A stretch of DNA of 27,522 bases, taken from Didymodactylos carnosus. Its lineage: Eukaryota > Rotifera > Eurotatoria > Philodinida > Philodinidae. Position 1 is the first letter of the stretch. Each line of letters starts with the position of its first letter. The translations under genes were made by a program, and so were the position numbers. This document shows positions 11,486-22,556 of this stretch, one piece after another. Location of the stretch: the NCBI GenBank assembly GCA_905250885.1, contig CAJNOQ010001911.1, forward strand, positions 1 to 27,522, given 5' to 3'. The notes beneath the pieces were generated by a model, which worked only from the letters and a program-made list of their open reading frames with translations, did not search any database and was not told the DNA's origin.

Positions 11486-11500
11486 CTAAAATAAATGTAT
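11486..11500 (-). promoter_or_regulatory. Splice acceptor just upstream of the deneddylase ATG
   Basis: On the minus strand TTTATTTTAG ends with AG at 11487-11486, 20 nt before the start codon at 11465. No upstream coding exon is seen. The arrangement is the same as at the other genes in the window. Confidence 0.5.
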
Positions 11501-11770
11501 AGACGAATCTAAATTAAACCAAAACATGGACAGAAAAAAAATGGATTAAAACGTCAATTTTTTCTACACTGTAAAAATGTAACGAAAACGTGTAAACGAT
11601 CATCTAGGAAAAACGTGAGAACTTAACGATGTCACGCTTTTCCGTTGCTAAAGTGATACTTAAATATATTCTAGAAATACATTTCTCGTGATATCATTTT
11701 ACATTAAGAAAAACTAGTCAATATATCGACTAGTTAGTCTATAGAGCGCGAGTAATAGCAAATGTTCCCA

Positions 11771-12202
11771 TTGCATGTACGATCCGACAACATGGTAAAC
11801 TGGTACCTTACCGGTACATGCAACGTGTTTCCTGTTGCACTCTCCGACAGGAAATGACCTCGTATGTCACAATTTTACCATTGATTTGCTGCATTTTTTT
11901 CTGTTACATGTTCCCGGATCAAAGAATTGTACGAGCGGCTCGTACAAGATTGGATACGATTAGGTACGATCGTATTGTATGATCGTACACGAACAGATAT
12001 AACCTTAATGATCCCACAAGTTCGTGCATACGAAATAGTACGACCAACGTCCGAATTGTGGTCCCTGAAAGGTCACAGGGTCTAGACTATACATTTCGTA
12101 CAACAGTCGTACGCACGATCGTATTTGATCCTATGAGATCTTACGTGCGAAATAGTAAGATTACATATGACCATGTCTGATTTTATACGATCGTGCGTAC
12201 GA
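11771..12202. repeat. Palindrome-rich CGTACG segment
   Basis: Several nested inverted repeats lie close together. TTGCATGTAC (11771-11780) pairs with 11814-11823. TTGTACGAG (11927-11935) pairs with CTCGTACAA across a CGG loop. The 18-mer at 12107-12124 (TCGTACGCACGATCGTAT) pairs perfectly with 12185-12202. TACGATCGTA is itself a palindrome. CpG and the CGTACG-type hexamers are far denser than in the surrounding AT-rich DNA. This looks like a degenerate MITE or foldback element, but no outer TIR pair with a target duplication could be fixed. Confidence 0.5.
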
Positions 12203-12209
12203 ATGACAT

Positions 12210-15200
12210 ACGATTCTGACTGTTCTTTTGCTGGTCTCTCTTGCTACGCTGGTTTTGCTTTACTTGTGCGTTTTTGCCGCAGATTAATCTCCTCACTTCA
12301 TTTTTTTTCATATCTTTTAATCATGTATGGGAAATGTAAAAAGTTTAGAAAAAGAGCTGCTAGGTTGAGAAAACGAACAATATTTCAGTTCATGGGATAA
12401 AACACATCAGAACAGGACAAAATAATATAAAAATTAAAAACAACGTAAATCTTTTAAAAAGAATCAAAAAACAGAGCATCACAAAAAAATGTACTTATTT
12501 CGTGGACTTCTTCATTTTTCAGCAACACAAATTCATCGAATGAAAGTTACAAATTTAAACAAAAACAAAATCGAATTTTCGTCAATATTTTTCACACTCC
12601 TCTTCTGTTTCCACATTGATGATGTCATTGAACGTTTTATCCATTATTCTCGCAAAATAATCTGTAAACAAAATTATGAAGAGTCGAAAAAAGTGTAAGA
12701 AAAACAGTTCTTTCAAGAGTAAGTCTGTAAAAATGTGTTTTCTCCACTAGGCGATTTTCTCTTTTATACGTTGCTATGATCCATGCAGTTTTGATTCATC
12801 CCAACCCGGCTTTCGAAACTACGTTCATGCGAAACTTTGAGCGCAAGTCTTATCATCAAACTAAATAAATAGGGAAAAGCTTCCTTCTTGCTCTAATCTT
12901 CTGGATTCAGCGCTGCTTTCTTCTGAATTCTGAATGTCATATTAAAACTGTGTTATCAAATAATCATAATTCAATTTAAGAAAAGACCAAAAATAAATAA
13001 ATGGGTTGAGCATCATACAACATCGAGAGAGTAGTAGATAGTGCTGCTAAGCAGCTAGTGTGCTATGAAATGAAAGTGAATTTCCCGTAGTAATATATTT
13101 GTAACACTAAACAAGTTGTCTGAATTAGAAATTGAGATTTTTTAACATTTCAAGCAGAAATTGCAGTAAAGGCAAAGAAATTATCTAAAAAGTACAATTT
13201 CGGCTCAAATCATTACGAAATACCTGACCGCCATATAATCAGACCCGTACTAAAATCGTGCTATAAGCAATCATAGGATTCTACAGTACAAATCATATCA
13301 TTTCTTACTTCTCGCCCGATCTTAGTATGATTTTTCGACCCGGATTGCGTAAAGAAGGTAAACATTCAGAAGTTCTAGTATTTTTAGACATGTTAGGAAC
13401 AGATAATCACTGTTCATCTGGAGATCAGAAAAAATTCTGTTCAGAAAAAATCTTTTTTCTGGAGATCGTACTTCTCATACATTTCTATTAGCCACTCCTC
13501 TAAGACAGACTTGGACGCGACTACCGCACGAACTAGTTCCACGTAGCTAGCGTGAAAAATTAACTCAACTGTTCAATATTGTAAAAGAGTAACAAAAAAA
13601 GAAAAATTAAAAACAATAACGAAAGAATTCTTTTTTAATACAATTTATTAAAGAAAGAAGTTCACAGAAAGGAATCATGAAGGTACGCCATTGTGACTTT
13701 CACCAACTAGAGGTTCACCAAATTGGCGACCGACCAAGCGGTGTACTGCCAAAATTCCACTTAGCTTCCGCCAATTATGACTTCAGTTGTATTGCCTCTA
13801 AATGCAAGTCATGTCTTTTTTTTTCATTTAAAAAGAATTGTAACTTGCACTGAGACAATGTAACTGAATTATTGTCAAAAATTCATGGGTCGTATTGGTC
13901 AAAGTACGACTTTATCAACTAATCCGGTAATTATAAAATAAAAAGTAGTTTTTATCCTTTGCCAGGTGTCGGCTTCTTAAAATTAATAATTCATTTCCAA
14001 AATACCTACAAAATTATTAACATCAATTCACGTTACATGCGCATCCTTGAAAATAATTAAAATAACCCATATTTTGTTGTTTTATAAGCAACTGACCAAA
14101 CACAGAAAACTTATCACATAACAAAGAACACGCAGCCCCAAAATGACGAAAAATCTTTAATTGTAATGACATGTGAAGTCTGTCGTTTGAATTGGCAAAT
14201 GTGACATCATAACGCGAAAGAAAAATCGTGGTAACAAAGTGGACGGTCAATATATCAAAAGTAACGTTTTTTCCTGATGTCACAGCACAGCCGCTTCATT
14301 AAACGTTAAAATCGCAGTTATAATGAGATTTTGACACTCGTTGTACATTCTGTTTCTTTTCGTAAATTCTACAAAATATAAACTTTTCTAAGAGATGACA
14401 CAAACATTAAAATTTCGAAGGTCTGTTCTTATGAATTTGGAGACACATACATATAATGACAGGTTAGAGAGAAAAAAGGTGATAATTCTTGCACAATCAG
14501 AAGAAAAATCTTCAGCATCTTACGATTCATCACAGACTAAATGATAAACGATTTCACAGAATAAATCAGACTTAATCTATATACAGTTATTCCACTAATC
14601 TTTTCCGAAGTTATTAGCAAAGATTTCCTGAAAACTAAAATTTTGAATTGCACACGGTACAATTTACTATTTGTCGTAGACTGTAAAACATTACGTATCT
14701 CCGATAATCAAACTGTGCATTAGAGGTGCAGAAAATACCCGTTTACTCCAACGTGTCGGGCGAAAATATTATAATTCGGGAAAATTTCTTTTAAAAAAAA
14801 TTGTATCTTTGCTGAAAACATGGAAGAAAAGATTCTTACAATACTAAAGAATTCTTTAGAAATTTTCCAGTGGGAGAAAGCTTTCCATTCTTACCCATTA
14901 TTCTACACCTCCACTGTCAGCGACGTACCCGGCACTTGGCCAAGGCTATGGCCCACCCCTTACTGGAATCCTGGGTTCGTCGCTGTCCACAGCGTACAAT
15001 TTGCTTTCTAGGGTATTTATCATTAGAAACTTTCAAGATGTTGGAGCCAATGAGGAAATATGACGTTAAAAAAAATCATGTTCACTGTAACTTTACCAAG
15101 CAGTTCGTGTAGTTTTTTTGTGGCTGTAGAGTATATAGAATATCTCAGCTTCCTTGTTTCTAGTAGCCACGTTCCCGTCAAAGAAAACTGCGGGTGAATT

Positions 15201-16920
15201 TAAGCGGAAGAAAAAAGAAAAGCTATAGACTTTTCATAGTTTTTCATTAGTTAATTTTGTTGACTAGCATAGAAATCAACAAATAAATAAAACCATTCAT
15301 TCAAACTCACCTACTATATTTCTACTGGTCATTAGAAAAGCTATTCAGTTTTTAGTGCAGAGACACCTAGTTGTGGATGGATAATTTGAATATAATATAC
15401 CTACATTGCTCTTACGCAAATTGATGTTATGCTTCAAAACAATAAAGACTAACACAATAAAGAAAATGAGAACTGCAGATGTCGCTCAATTTTCTGGGAA
15501 AAAGCTAAGGAGTGTTTAACTCCTTTCTAAAAAAGAATACTCGTAAAACCAAAACTAAGTGCAAGTTCTTGTTTTTGAGAGAAAGGAAAAGAATGTGAAT
15601 ACATAATGCGAAAGATAAGTAAAGTTATTTCTTAGTGAACTTTCGTCCTTTACTTGATTACTGGGAAAACTTGTCGACTCGACAATTTTGGAAATAATTT
15701 CCAAAATTATTTACTTGCCATAAACTTTTACAAACGTCTTAAAACTTGCAATATATGGTTTTATTGCTACGATGTACTTTATGAAAGTACTTCTTAAATA
15801 AAAAATCAAGTGTTCACAAATAAATTTACTTTTAGAACAAGATCAATTTCGATTGCGTCATGCAAACGAGTGAGTATTTGAGTACAAGTACATTCACTAG
15901 ATTTAACTTTTATTTGGACTGCTAGATATTTTCAAATTAATTGAAACTATGGATAAAAACCTCTCTACTCATTACTTCAATGGTATTGAGACTAAAGCGA
16001 TTGTGCCAGTGCTTGATTTAGTTTGATATCATTTTTATAAATAGACCCATCCTCAGTTTTCTTCGAACCTTCTGAAGAGCTTTTAAGATTGATAAAAACA
16101 TGGATGTAGAAACGTTTCAGACTGTTATGAAGATGGAAATATATTTTCTGTCTAAAAATTCAAATTGTTTATTCCTCTGCTAGTCTGAAGTTGAGTAGTG
16201 GTGCAAACGTACATCCCTATCTCTGACTAGTCAACTACAGAAAAACTCTTCTACATAAAATAAAGCACGTGGTTAGGCAGCAATACAGTAGAGACTATAT
16301 ATACATGTTTTATGTTTTCTTTTTTGTCTATGTTACGAATAATGATAATGCTCTTACTCGCACAGTGATTTTATTAGGACTTCGTAGCTTTTTAACTATC
16401 GAGAAAACATAAGTAAGTAGTGAGTACATTCAGATTTTAACATGAAAGTAAATCACAAGAATTCTAACAGAATCTTCTGTTGGTTTAAGAAGTAAAACTA
16501 TTCGTGGAAAGTAACATTAGATCAAATTCGCCTGAATTATCTGATAAGTTCTAGTTCGAATCATGTATACATATTCTTTCATTCACGCCGCATTTTTCTG
16601 TTAAAAAATGAACTACATTGGTTTATCCCTATATAGGTCTCAGAAAATATGGTTTTGGATTGTGTGACTTGTAAGTCGATAGATCGGTGGCATTCCAGAT
16701 AGAATGGAGAAAAGTTTTTTTTGAGAAAAGCATTCAACAAATTTTCTAGTCGATACTTTCCAATAAATACTCAAAAGGACAGAAAAAATAAGAAATTTAC
16801 GGAAGATCTCTAAAAAAGTTCTTGAACAATTAAATTTTGAGGAGGAAGTTCTTATGTTAAAATAAAGTTTTCCTGTTGAAAAGATCTTACGAAAATTTCT
16901 ATGCTATCTGTTTCTCCTTT
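12210..16920. other. Long stretch without a recognisable gene
   Basis: Reading frames here are all under 90 codons with no known motif. Two short islands of higher GC occur, at about 14030-14290 and 14890-15000. The second contains overlapping plus-strand frames but no splice-compatible or family-like pattern. A short direct repeat TCTGGAGATC occurs at about 13417 and 13457. I see no tRNA or rRNA. The 5' region of the 176-aa gene should lie at the right end. Confidence 0.4.
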
Positions 16921-16924
16921 CTAG
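16910..16924 (+). promoter_or_regulatory. Splice acceptor just upstream of the 176-aa gene
   Basis: The pyrimidine-rich stretch TTTCTCCTTTCTAG ends with AG at 16923-16924, leaving only five nucleotides before the ATG at 16930. No matching upstream coding exon was found. Confidence 0.55.
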
Positions 16925-16929
16925 TTTCA

Positions 16930-17460
16930 ATGACTTCTGATTTATCAACAATTTATTCAAATTTGCCTGACATTGATTCGGATCCGGCTATTATTAAAAT
17001 AATTCATGATGGTGAAAAACTTGAACGTGAAGCACAACGAAAACATTTATGTGAAATATTAGGTATCAAATCATCAAAACATCTTCCATCCACACCACCA
17101 GACAATTATAACAATAAAATATGGCTTAATCATTCCATATTAGCATCTCCAATGGTTAATATTCCTTCGACGTTGCCATCATCACTAACACGCAACAATA
17201 ATAAGACAACAATTTTTCATCCTCATCGTTCTGGAAAGAAATTTTACGCTTACGATGATCATCAAAACAATAAATATCGTTCGGAAAGTTGTTTATCCTC
17301 AAATAAAAATGATTTGTCGAATAAATCACCACTATCTGCTGGTTCCATTCTCATAACGGATTATCGACAACAGCCAACAAAATTAAACCGAATATTAAAT
17401 GCTCAGTGGAATGTTCAACCATTTACCACATCAGATCACAAAATGGAAAAGCAGTTATAA
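16930..17460 (+). CDS. Unrecognised 176-aa protein, probably mostly disordered
   Basis: I do not recognise this protein. The ATG at 16930 is preferred over an in-frame ATG at 16876, because a strong splice acceptor (AG at 16923-16924) lies between them and the codons before it look like intron. Residues 1-45 are the most protein-like: an acidic start (IDSDPAII) and a charged amphipathic segment (IHDGEKLEREAQRKHLCEIL, about 24-43) likely to be helical. The rest is rich in Ser, Asn, Pro and basic residues, with no transmembrane segment or zinc-binding cluster, and is probably disordered. The hydrophobic-aromatic tail segment LNAQWNVQPF near 155-165 could be a short binding motif. Possible polyadenylation signal AATAAA at 17561-17566, about 100 nt after the stop. 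Codon use (CGA/CGT Arg, A/T third positions) matches the other genes. It may be the last exon of a longer gene if the acceptor serves a coding intron. Confidence 0.6.
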   Translation: MTSDLSTIYSNLPDIDSDPAIIKIIHDGEKLEREAQRKHLCEILGIKSSKHLPSTPPDNYNNKIWLNHSILASPMVNIPSTLPSSLTRNNNKTTIFHPHRSGKKFYAYDDHQNNKYRSESCLSSNKNDLSNKSPLSAGSILITDYRQQPTKLNRILNAQWNVQPFTTSDHKMEKQL

Positions 17461-17569
17461 ACAATATATATATATATTATTAGAAAGAACAGTAGGGGCA
17501 TGTTTTTAACCGTTTATTTGTAGAATATTTGTATTTTTTCTTTTCGTTGTTTGCAAGTAAAATAAAAAC

Positions 17570-19620
17570 GTTTAACGTTAATCAAAAAAGACACAAAAAG
17601 AGATATATATTCTCACACAGTTAATTTTTAATATGAACGTAAAAGTTAGTTGTCGGAAGTGCATTTCGATATCTCAATAGACAAACAATTGCAATATTTG
17701 GTTATGTATAACATATGCGTAAAAACTGATGGTTATATCAAAGGAGAGAAGAGTTTTGATTGATGTTTAGTTAACAAAAATATTTGAATTGTGTCGAATT
17801 TCAGTACAAACGATAACTGATTTTCAAAAATGGCACGATGTAACTAAAGAGAAGTATTTTGGAACAATATAGGTAATCTATATGAGAAATTATCTGTTGG
17901 ATTAATTCTAATCACCGACAGTGTGTAGGAATCGTATAACAAGCTTTCGGTAATATTATGTTATTCATTATTCATACATGCTCAACATTGACTGTAAAAC
18001 GGCGGTCGCGTGATAGTCTTGGACAAGCTATCTAATGCTCATTGTCTCAGTACCTTTGGACACAGATGCAATGGGGTAACCCGATTTCAGTGCCCTTGGA
18101 TTGGAGAGATGAGAGTTAAAGTTTTAAAAAAAACATGTAAAACAGCAAGTACTTTAACTTTTGACAAAATGTCCGAATAATTGTCAAAAAATGGGCAAAT
18201 CTCGGCGTATAGCAGTCATCCTACTTGTGTAAGCGTATTTCGGTCGTGCTGACGAATACAGAATTTTGTCTTATAACAATTTTTGTCTAACTAATCGAGC
18301 TATTTCAAATAACTTGAACGTCCCTTGATACTTCCTATCTTATGAGACAGTTCGCCAACATGCCAAGTCAAGTTAGAAGTACTATGGGCATCTCATTCTA
18401 GAAAACACTCTGTCTTGAAGTGATTGATCGATAACTTCTTCGGGGACGTGTGATGGAGGCGATAGTAAACCGGGTTTTTTTAATAGAGTTCAGGCAAAAA
18501 CAGAAAGACGCGAAAAAGAGTTTCTGATAGATGTTAAAGTGTCAAGTTTTTACTTTTATTTCACACTTCACCCTTATTTCTTTTGAACTCTATACAGATA
18601 GTGATAATGAGAAAAATTTATCGAAAAAGAAACGAGTTGTGCTCAAATTATGAAGACACTGACTTTCTTCAGATTCTGTCCCCATCTTTTTCTGTTAGAG
18701 AAAGCTCATGACGACACGTATGCAATAAATAAATAAAAAAAAATTTTCTAAAAATTTTTTAGACTTGTTAAATCTAAAAACATTTTGCTAAAGAATCCGT
18801 GCCCTCTCTTACACTTTTGCTCACAAGTCGAAAGTTTCGACTCGAAAGTCTTTGAAAATATTAGTTGAAAATATTAGTCTCCATCTTTCGATTGGGCTGC
18901 TCACTGATGATTGAAGAATTTTCAAAATCATTGTCATTAAAATTTTTATGGGCTGGAACAATTATTTCACTCAACTAGTGCAAGCTAAAGTTATGTGCAA
19001 TCTACAAGTTTAGAGAAGTAAACCTTACTTTAACATTTTGAGTAAGACGCTATAAGTTAAAGTTTCTTCACTCTTCCTTCTGTTATACAAGGCTGTTCAG
19101 ACAACTACCTAAAACAGACATTCTGATTTAATACATACAACCTGAGTTGATTCATCAATGATGTGAAAGCAATATAAGTACATGTCGGCGAAGACACATG
19201 TTTTTTGTTCAATTTTTTATAGTACATCTCCTTCACCAATAACCACTGGTAAGCCCTTCGAGATGAAGTACCGATTAGACTTGTTCCAATATGTAGCCAA
19301 GCACAATCTCCTAGGGATGAAACATGTCTTACAATATCTTATGAGATCTGATGTTTTCTATGAACTTTGTAATAGCATAGCAAATTCAGTTCTCTGTTCC
19401 CTTATTTAAATGGGTCTCATTTTCGCTAGTCCGATAAAGTGCCTTATATAACAGGCACTGTTTTTCGTCTCGTTTAAAATGAGAAAAATGCGTTGGTATC
19501 GTCAATCATACACGAGCGTTTGCGAGCGTCTTCGTAATGTTTGCTGTATAAAGATCTCAAAATAAAACTGCACAGAAGTGAGAAATGCATGAAAGATTGA
19601 TGTTATAACAATTGTGAGTA
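17570..19620. other. Intergenic stretch without a recognisable gene
   Basis: There is no supported coding region. A slightly GC-richer patch at about 18000-18110 has no tRNA-like boxes that fold. A 13-bp direct duplication (tgaaaatattagt type) lies at about 18851-18877, and an A/T-rich palindrome at about 18740-18765. The plus frame at 19182-19409 is short and shows no family features. Confidence 0.35.
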
Positions 19621-19630
19621 TCTTCGGTAT

Positions 19631-19866
19631 AGGCATGCACCGGTTAAAAACCGATACTTTTAGCTTTTTTCGGAAATAGATTGTATGAACAGTATGGCAT
19701 ATTAAATTTTACTTACAACTGAGTTTTGTAGAGCAAACATTTCTCTATTAAATGAGTTATGGAGAATCTTTTTATTTTTTCTCTTTTTCTTGCACTCGCC
19801 TTTCTACGAAGAACCCTATTTATCGGTTTCGGTTACATAACCGAAACCGATAAATGGGGCTCTTAT
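19631..19866. repeat. Likely degraded MITE with a strong hairpin
   Basis: A near-terminal motif TAGGCATGCACCGG at about 19630-19643 resembles a hAT-type end. Further right, TTTATCGGTTTCGGTTA (19819-19835) and its exact reverse complement (19838-19854) form a 17-bp hairpin with a 2-nt loop. Weaker pairing extends outward to about 19809 and 19864. The AACCGATA motif recurs near the left end and in the hairpin. No right-hand copy of the left terminus was found, so the element boundary is uncertain. Confidence 0.45.
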
Positions 19867-20699
19867 TAAACTTTTTTTTTTATAAGCGTTGGATCGGGAT
19901 GAAGATTGTTCTCATTTTGTAGAGAAATGTTGGGCTCAGCCATTCCCCCTCATTCACAAAATATTAGATTGGCTCTAATAACGAACTGATCCTAGCGATA
20001 ATATTCTCGGACATACATTCTCTGAAAGTCCAAACGTGAATGTTTCCACATATGGTAAACACTACCTTACGGTAAAACTCATAGGCGAACTATAAAACAT
20101 TTAACCGCTCTCACTTTTATTCTGAGATCAAATGTCAGTTATATGGCAAACCATAATTGAGAAATACATGAGAAAAAACTATTAATATAGTTCTTATGAC
20201 AGGCAGAAAGGATTTAAACAAAGAGGGTGTGTTAATAAAACTATTGCGCACAAGTTTTGATCTCAACATCAAAATGAGTCTGAGATGAATGATTGACGCT
20301 GATTGCATTATGTTCCCGAAGAGAAAACCGGGTAAAATATGGTGAAATCAGCATCTCAGCTATCTTAAGAAACATTCCTTTTAAGGCACCCTTTTATATC
20401 AAAAGTAGTTGTTTTTCATTTTTTTTTGTGACATACACAGACTTAGTTAATCTGCAAAAGGGATGTGTCTTAAAGGAAAACTTGTCCAAAAAGTCTAATA
20501 GTGTAACATTGTGACTAGCGAAATTGAAACCTATTTAGATAAGAGAACAGAAGGCTGAATTTACTACCTGATTCTCCATTCATACTGATTTTTCCTTTTC
20601 AGATAGAGATTATAACATGACAAAAGCATTGTCTGTTAAACGAAGATGGGCATCTGGATGATGTCGGATAATGTTGAGTTGAAATAATTAAAACGCGAC

Positions 20700-20865
20700 A
20701 GGTGTGTAGTCACAACACTAGTCCGGACAGTCGTCCTCACCCGTCTTTTTCTGCGCCGTCCGGACGTCGTCATCCCGTCCAAAAGTGGCACTTTGTCCAT
20801 ACCTTTTTTGGCCTTGGTCACCCGTCCGAGGCCAAAAACGGACCTCACTTTTTAGCCGTCTTTTG
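20700..20865. repeat. GC-rich island with repeated CCGTCC motifs
   Basis: This stretch is clearly richer in G and C than everything around it. It carries repeated CCGTC/CCGTCC and GTCCGGAC motifs in both orientations, plus an inverted pair TTGGCC and GGCCAA near 20805-20835. Short open frames occur on both strands (20636-20848 minus, 20702-20920 plus) and are explained by the absence of AT-rich stops. It is probably a transposon fragment; a CpG-rich regulatory patch is the alternative. Confidence 0.4.
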
Positions 20866-20948
20866 TTTACCTGAGATAATGTGTGAATTATATGTTAGTA
20901 CCGTAGATGAATTAAATTGAATTTTTATTATGATTACGAAATAGTGAT

Positions 20949-21330
20949 TAGAGATGTAGCCGTTCACATTGATTTGGCAAATATTCGAACGGGAACGGCA
21001 ATGATTTTGCCATTGAAGTTCTGAACTGTCAAGGGTACTTTATCAGTTGACACTTATTAACGTCAACGTTATACACTTCAAACATTTTTACTAAATAAAT
21101 TTTGTTTTGCAACCGGCTTTTTGTTACAGACTCTTCTTACGGGAATTTCCAAGGTTTGAGTAACAAAAAATCGATTGCAAAACAAAATTTATTTAGTAAA
21201 AATGTTTATAGTGAATAACGTTGATGTTAGTAACTGTCAACTGATAAAATACTGTTGACAGTTCAGAACTTCAAATCGTTGCCGTTCCTTGTCAAACATT
21301 GCCAGATCAATGTGAACGACTACACTCTTA
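20949..21330. mobile_element. 382-bp element with long terminal inverted repeats
   Basis: The left arm, about 20949-21127, and right arm, about 21160-21330, are imperfect reverse complements over roughly 170-180 bp around a 32-nt spacer. Shared blocks include TTCTGAACTGTCAA and TTTACTAAATAAATTTTG. The ends read TAGAGATGTAG and, on the other strand, TAAGAGTGTAG, which resemble Ac-like hAT termini. The flanking octamers do not match, so superfamily and exact ends are uncertain. It is noncoding; a minus frame at 21237-21509 crosses its boundary and is not a gene. Confidence 0.65.
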
Positions 21331-21699
21331 CTGACTACTGTTATTCTGTGGAGAACAAGTGTATTTCTATTTTTCATTCCATTTTTACGTCCTTCTAATT
21401 TTCGAAGAAATTTTCGAAATAAAGAGATGAATATGATTTGAAGAAAGTACAGAATGAGCGTTAAACTTCGCTCATCATGGAGATGGTCAGCGAGTGAGTG
21501 AAATAACATTCTACTTGGCGCATAGTATAAGAAATCTAATATTTTTTAATTGAGAAGTTAATTATTTCGACCTTGATAGTGTTTCGAATACTCGCGATGA
21601 ATAATTGTTTAATAGCTAAAATTCGTAGAACTATACTGTAGTGAACTATAGAATAGCTTTTATTTTCTTATTCTTTTGCAGCAGTCATATATATATATG

Positions 21700-22556
21700 T
21701 TGCAGTGAAAACTGGAAGTCGGTGAAATTCTAGATTTCGCTAGATAAAAGCGGAATTCGGGTTTTTCCTGGTGAAATTTAGAATTTGACTAGATGAAACT
21801 GGAATCTAAGTTTTTCCTAGAGAAAACTGAGATGCATACATATGCGGATTCCACTTTTCCCTAGTGAAATGTGGAATTTGACCAGGTAAGAGTGGAATTA
21901 ATGTAACGCAAATCGAGTTACAGAAACAAAATAAATATTTTACAAAGATGAATGAACAGTCACATTGTCTAAAAGTTATTTTTTGCACGTCGTTTTCTTC
22001 TTGTTTGTAGATATTTTCTCTTATATGACGATAAATAATCTACCTTTCCGTGGGTTATTCTTGTTTTGTACAATATACTTTATGTAATCAATACAGCTAT
22101 TATCTCTATTTAATCGATGTAAAAACAAGAGAAAGATAACTCTTCAACAGAAATTTCTGTGTGACGAAGAGTACGATATTGGTGAGGCGGAGGGTGAAGG
22201 AGAGAAGAAAAAAGAGGTGCAGAAAATAACTTTTAGACAATGCGACTGTTCATTCATCTTTGTAAAATATTTATTTTGTTTCTGTAACTCGATTTGCGTT
22301 ACATTAATTCCACTCTTACCTGGTCAAATTTCACATTTCACCAGGAAAAAGTGGAATCGGGATATGTATGCATCTCAGTTTTCTTTAGAAAAAACTTGGA
22401 TTCCGCTTTTACCTAGCGAGATCTAGAATTTCACTGGAGAAAACTGGAATCAAGCATGTGCACGCACATGCGTCTCAGTTTTCGCTGGGGAAAACTCGGA
22501 TTCCAGTTTTATCTAGCGAAATCTAGAATTTCACCGACTTCCAGTTTTCACTACAA
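21700..22556. mobile_element. Foldback element with arms made of tandem subrepeats
   Basis: The left arm (about 21700-21988) and right arm (about 22217-22556) are inverted copies flanking a unique spacer of about 230 nt. Both outer ends read TTG(C/T)AGTGAAAACTGGAAG. Within each arm a degenerate unit of roughly 50 bp recurs. It has a GTGAAATTTAGAATTTGACT-like half and an AAACTGGAATC-like half, joined by GTTTTTCC. The mirrored arms give the same short open frame on opposite strands (21806-21988 minus and 22217-22426 plus), which is a consequence of the inversion and not two genes. The right arm is about 50 bp longer, with an added TGTGCACGCACA patch. No transposase is encoded. Confidence 0.75.

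Noticed and set aside
14023..14283. Minus frame of 86 codons
   Set aside because: No known motif, no splice partners found, and composition compatible with chance.
14820..15112. Two overlapping plus frames in a GC-richer patch
   Set aside because: Short, no recognisable domain, and the two frames compete; composition alone explains them.
16550..16565. AGTTCGAATCA resembling a tRNA B box
   Set aside because: Flanks do not form acceptor or T stems, and no A box is found.
21806..22426. Two similar 60-69 aa proteins on opposite strands
   Set aside because: They are mirror images created by the inverted arms of the foldback element and not paralogous genes.
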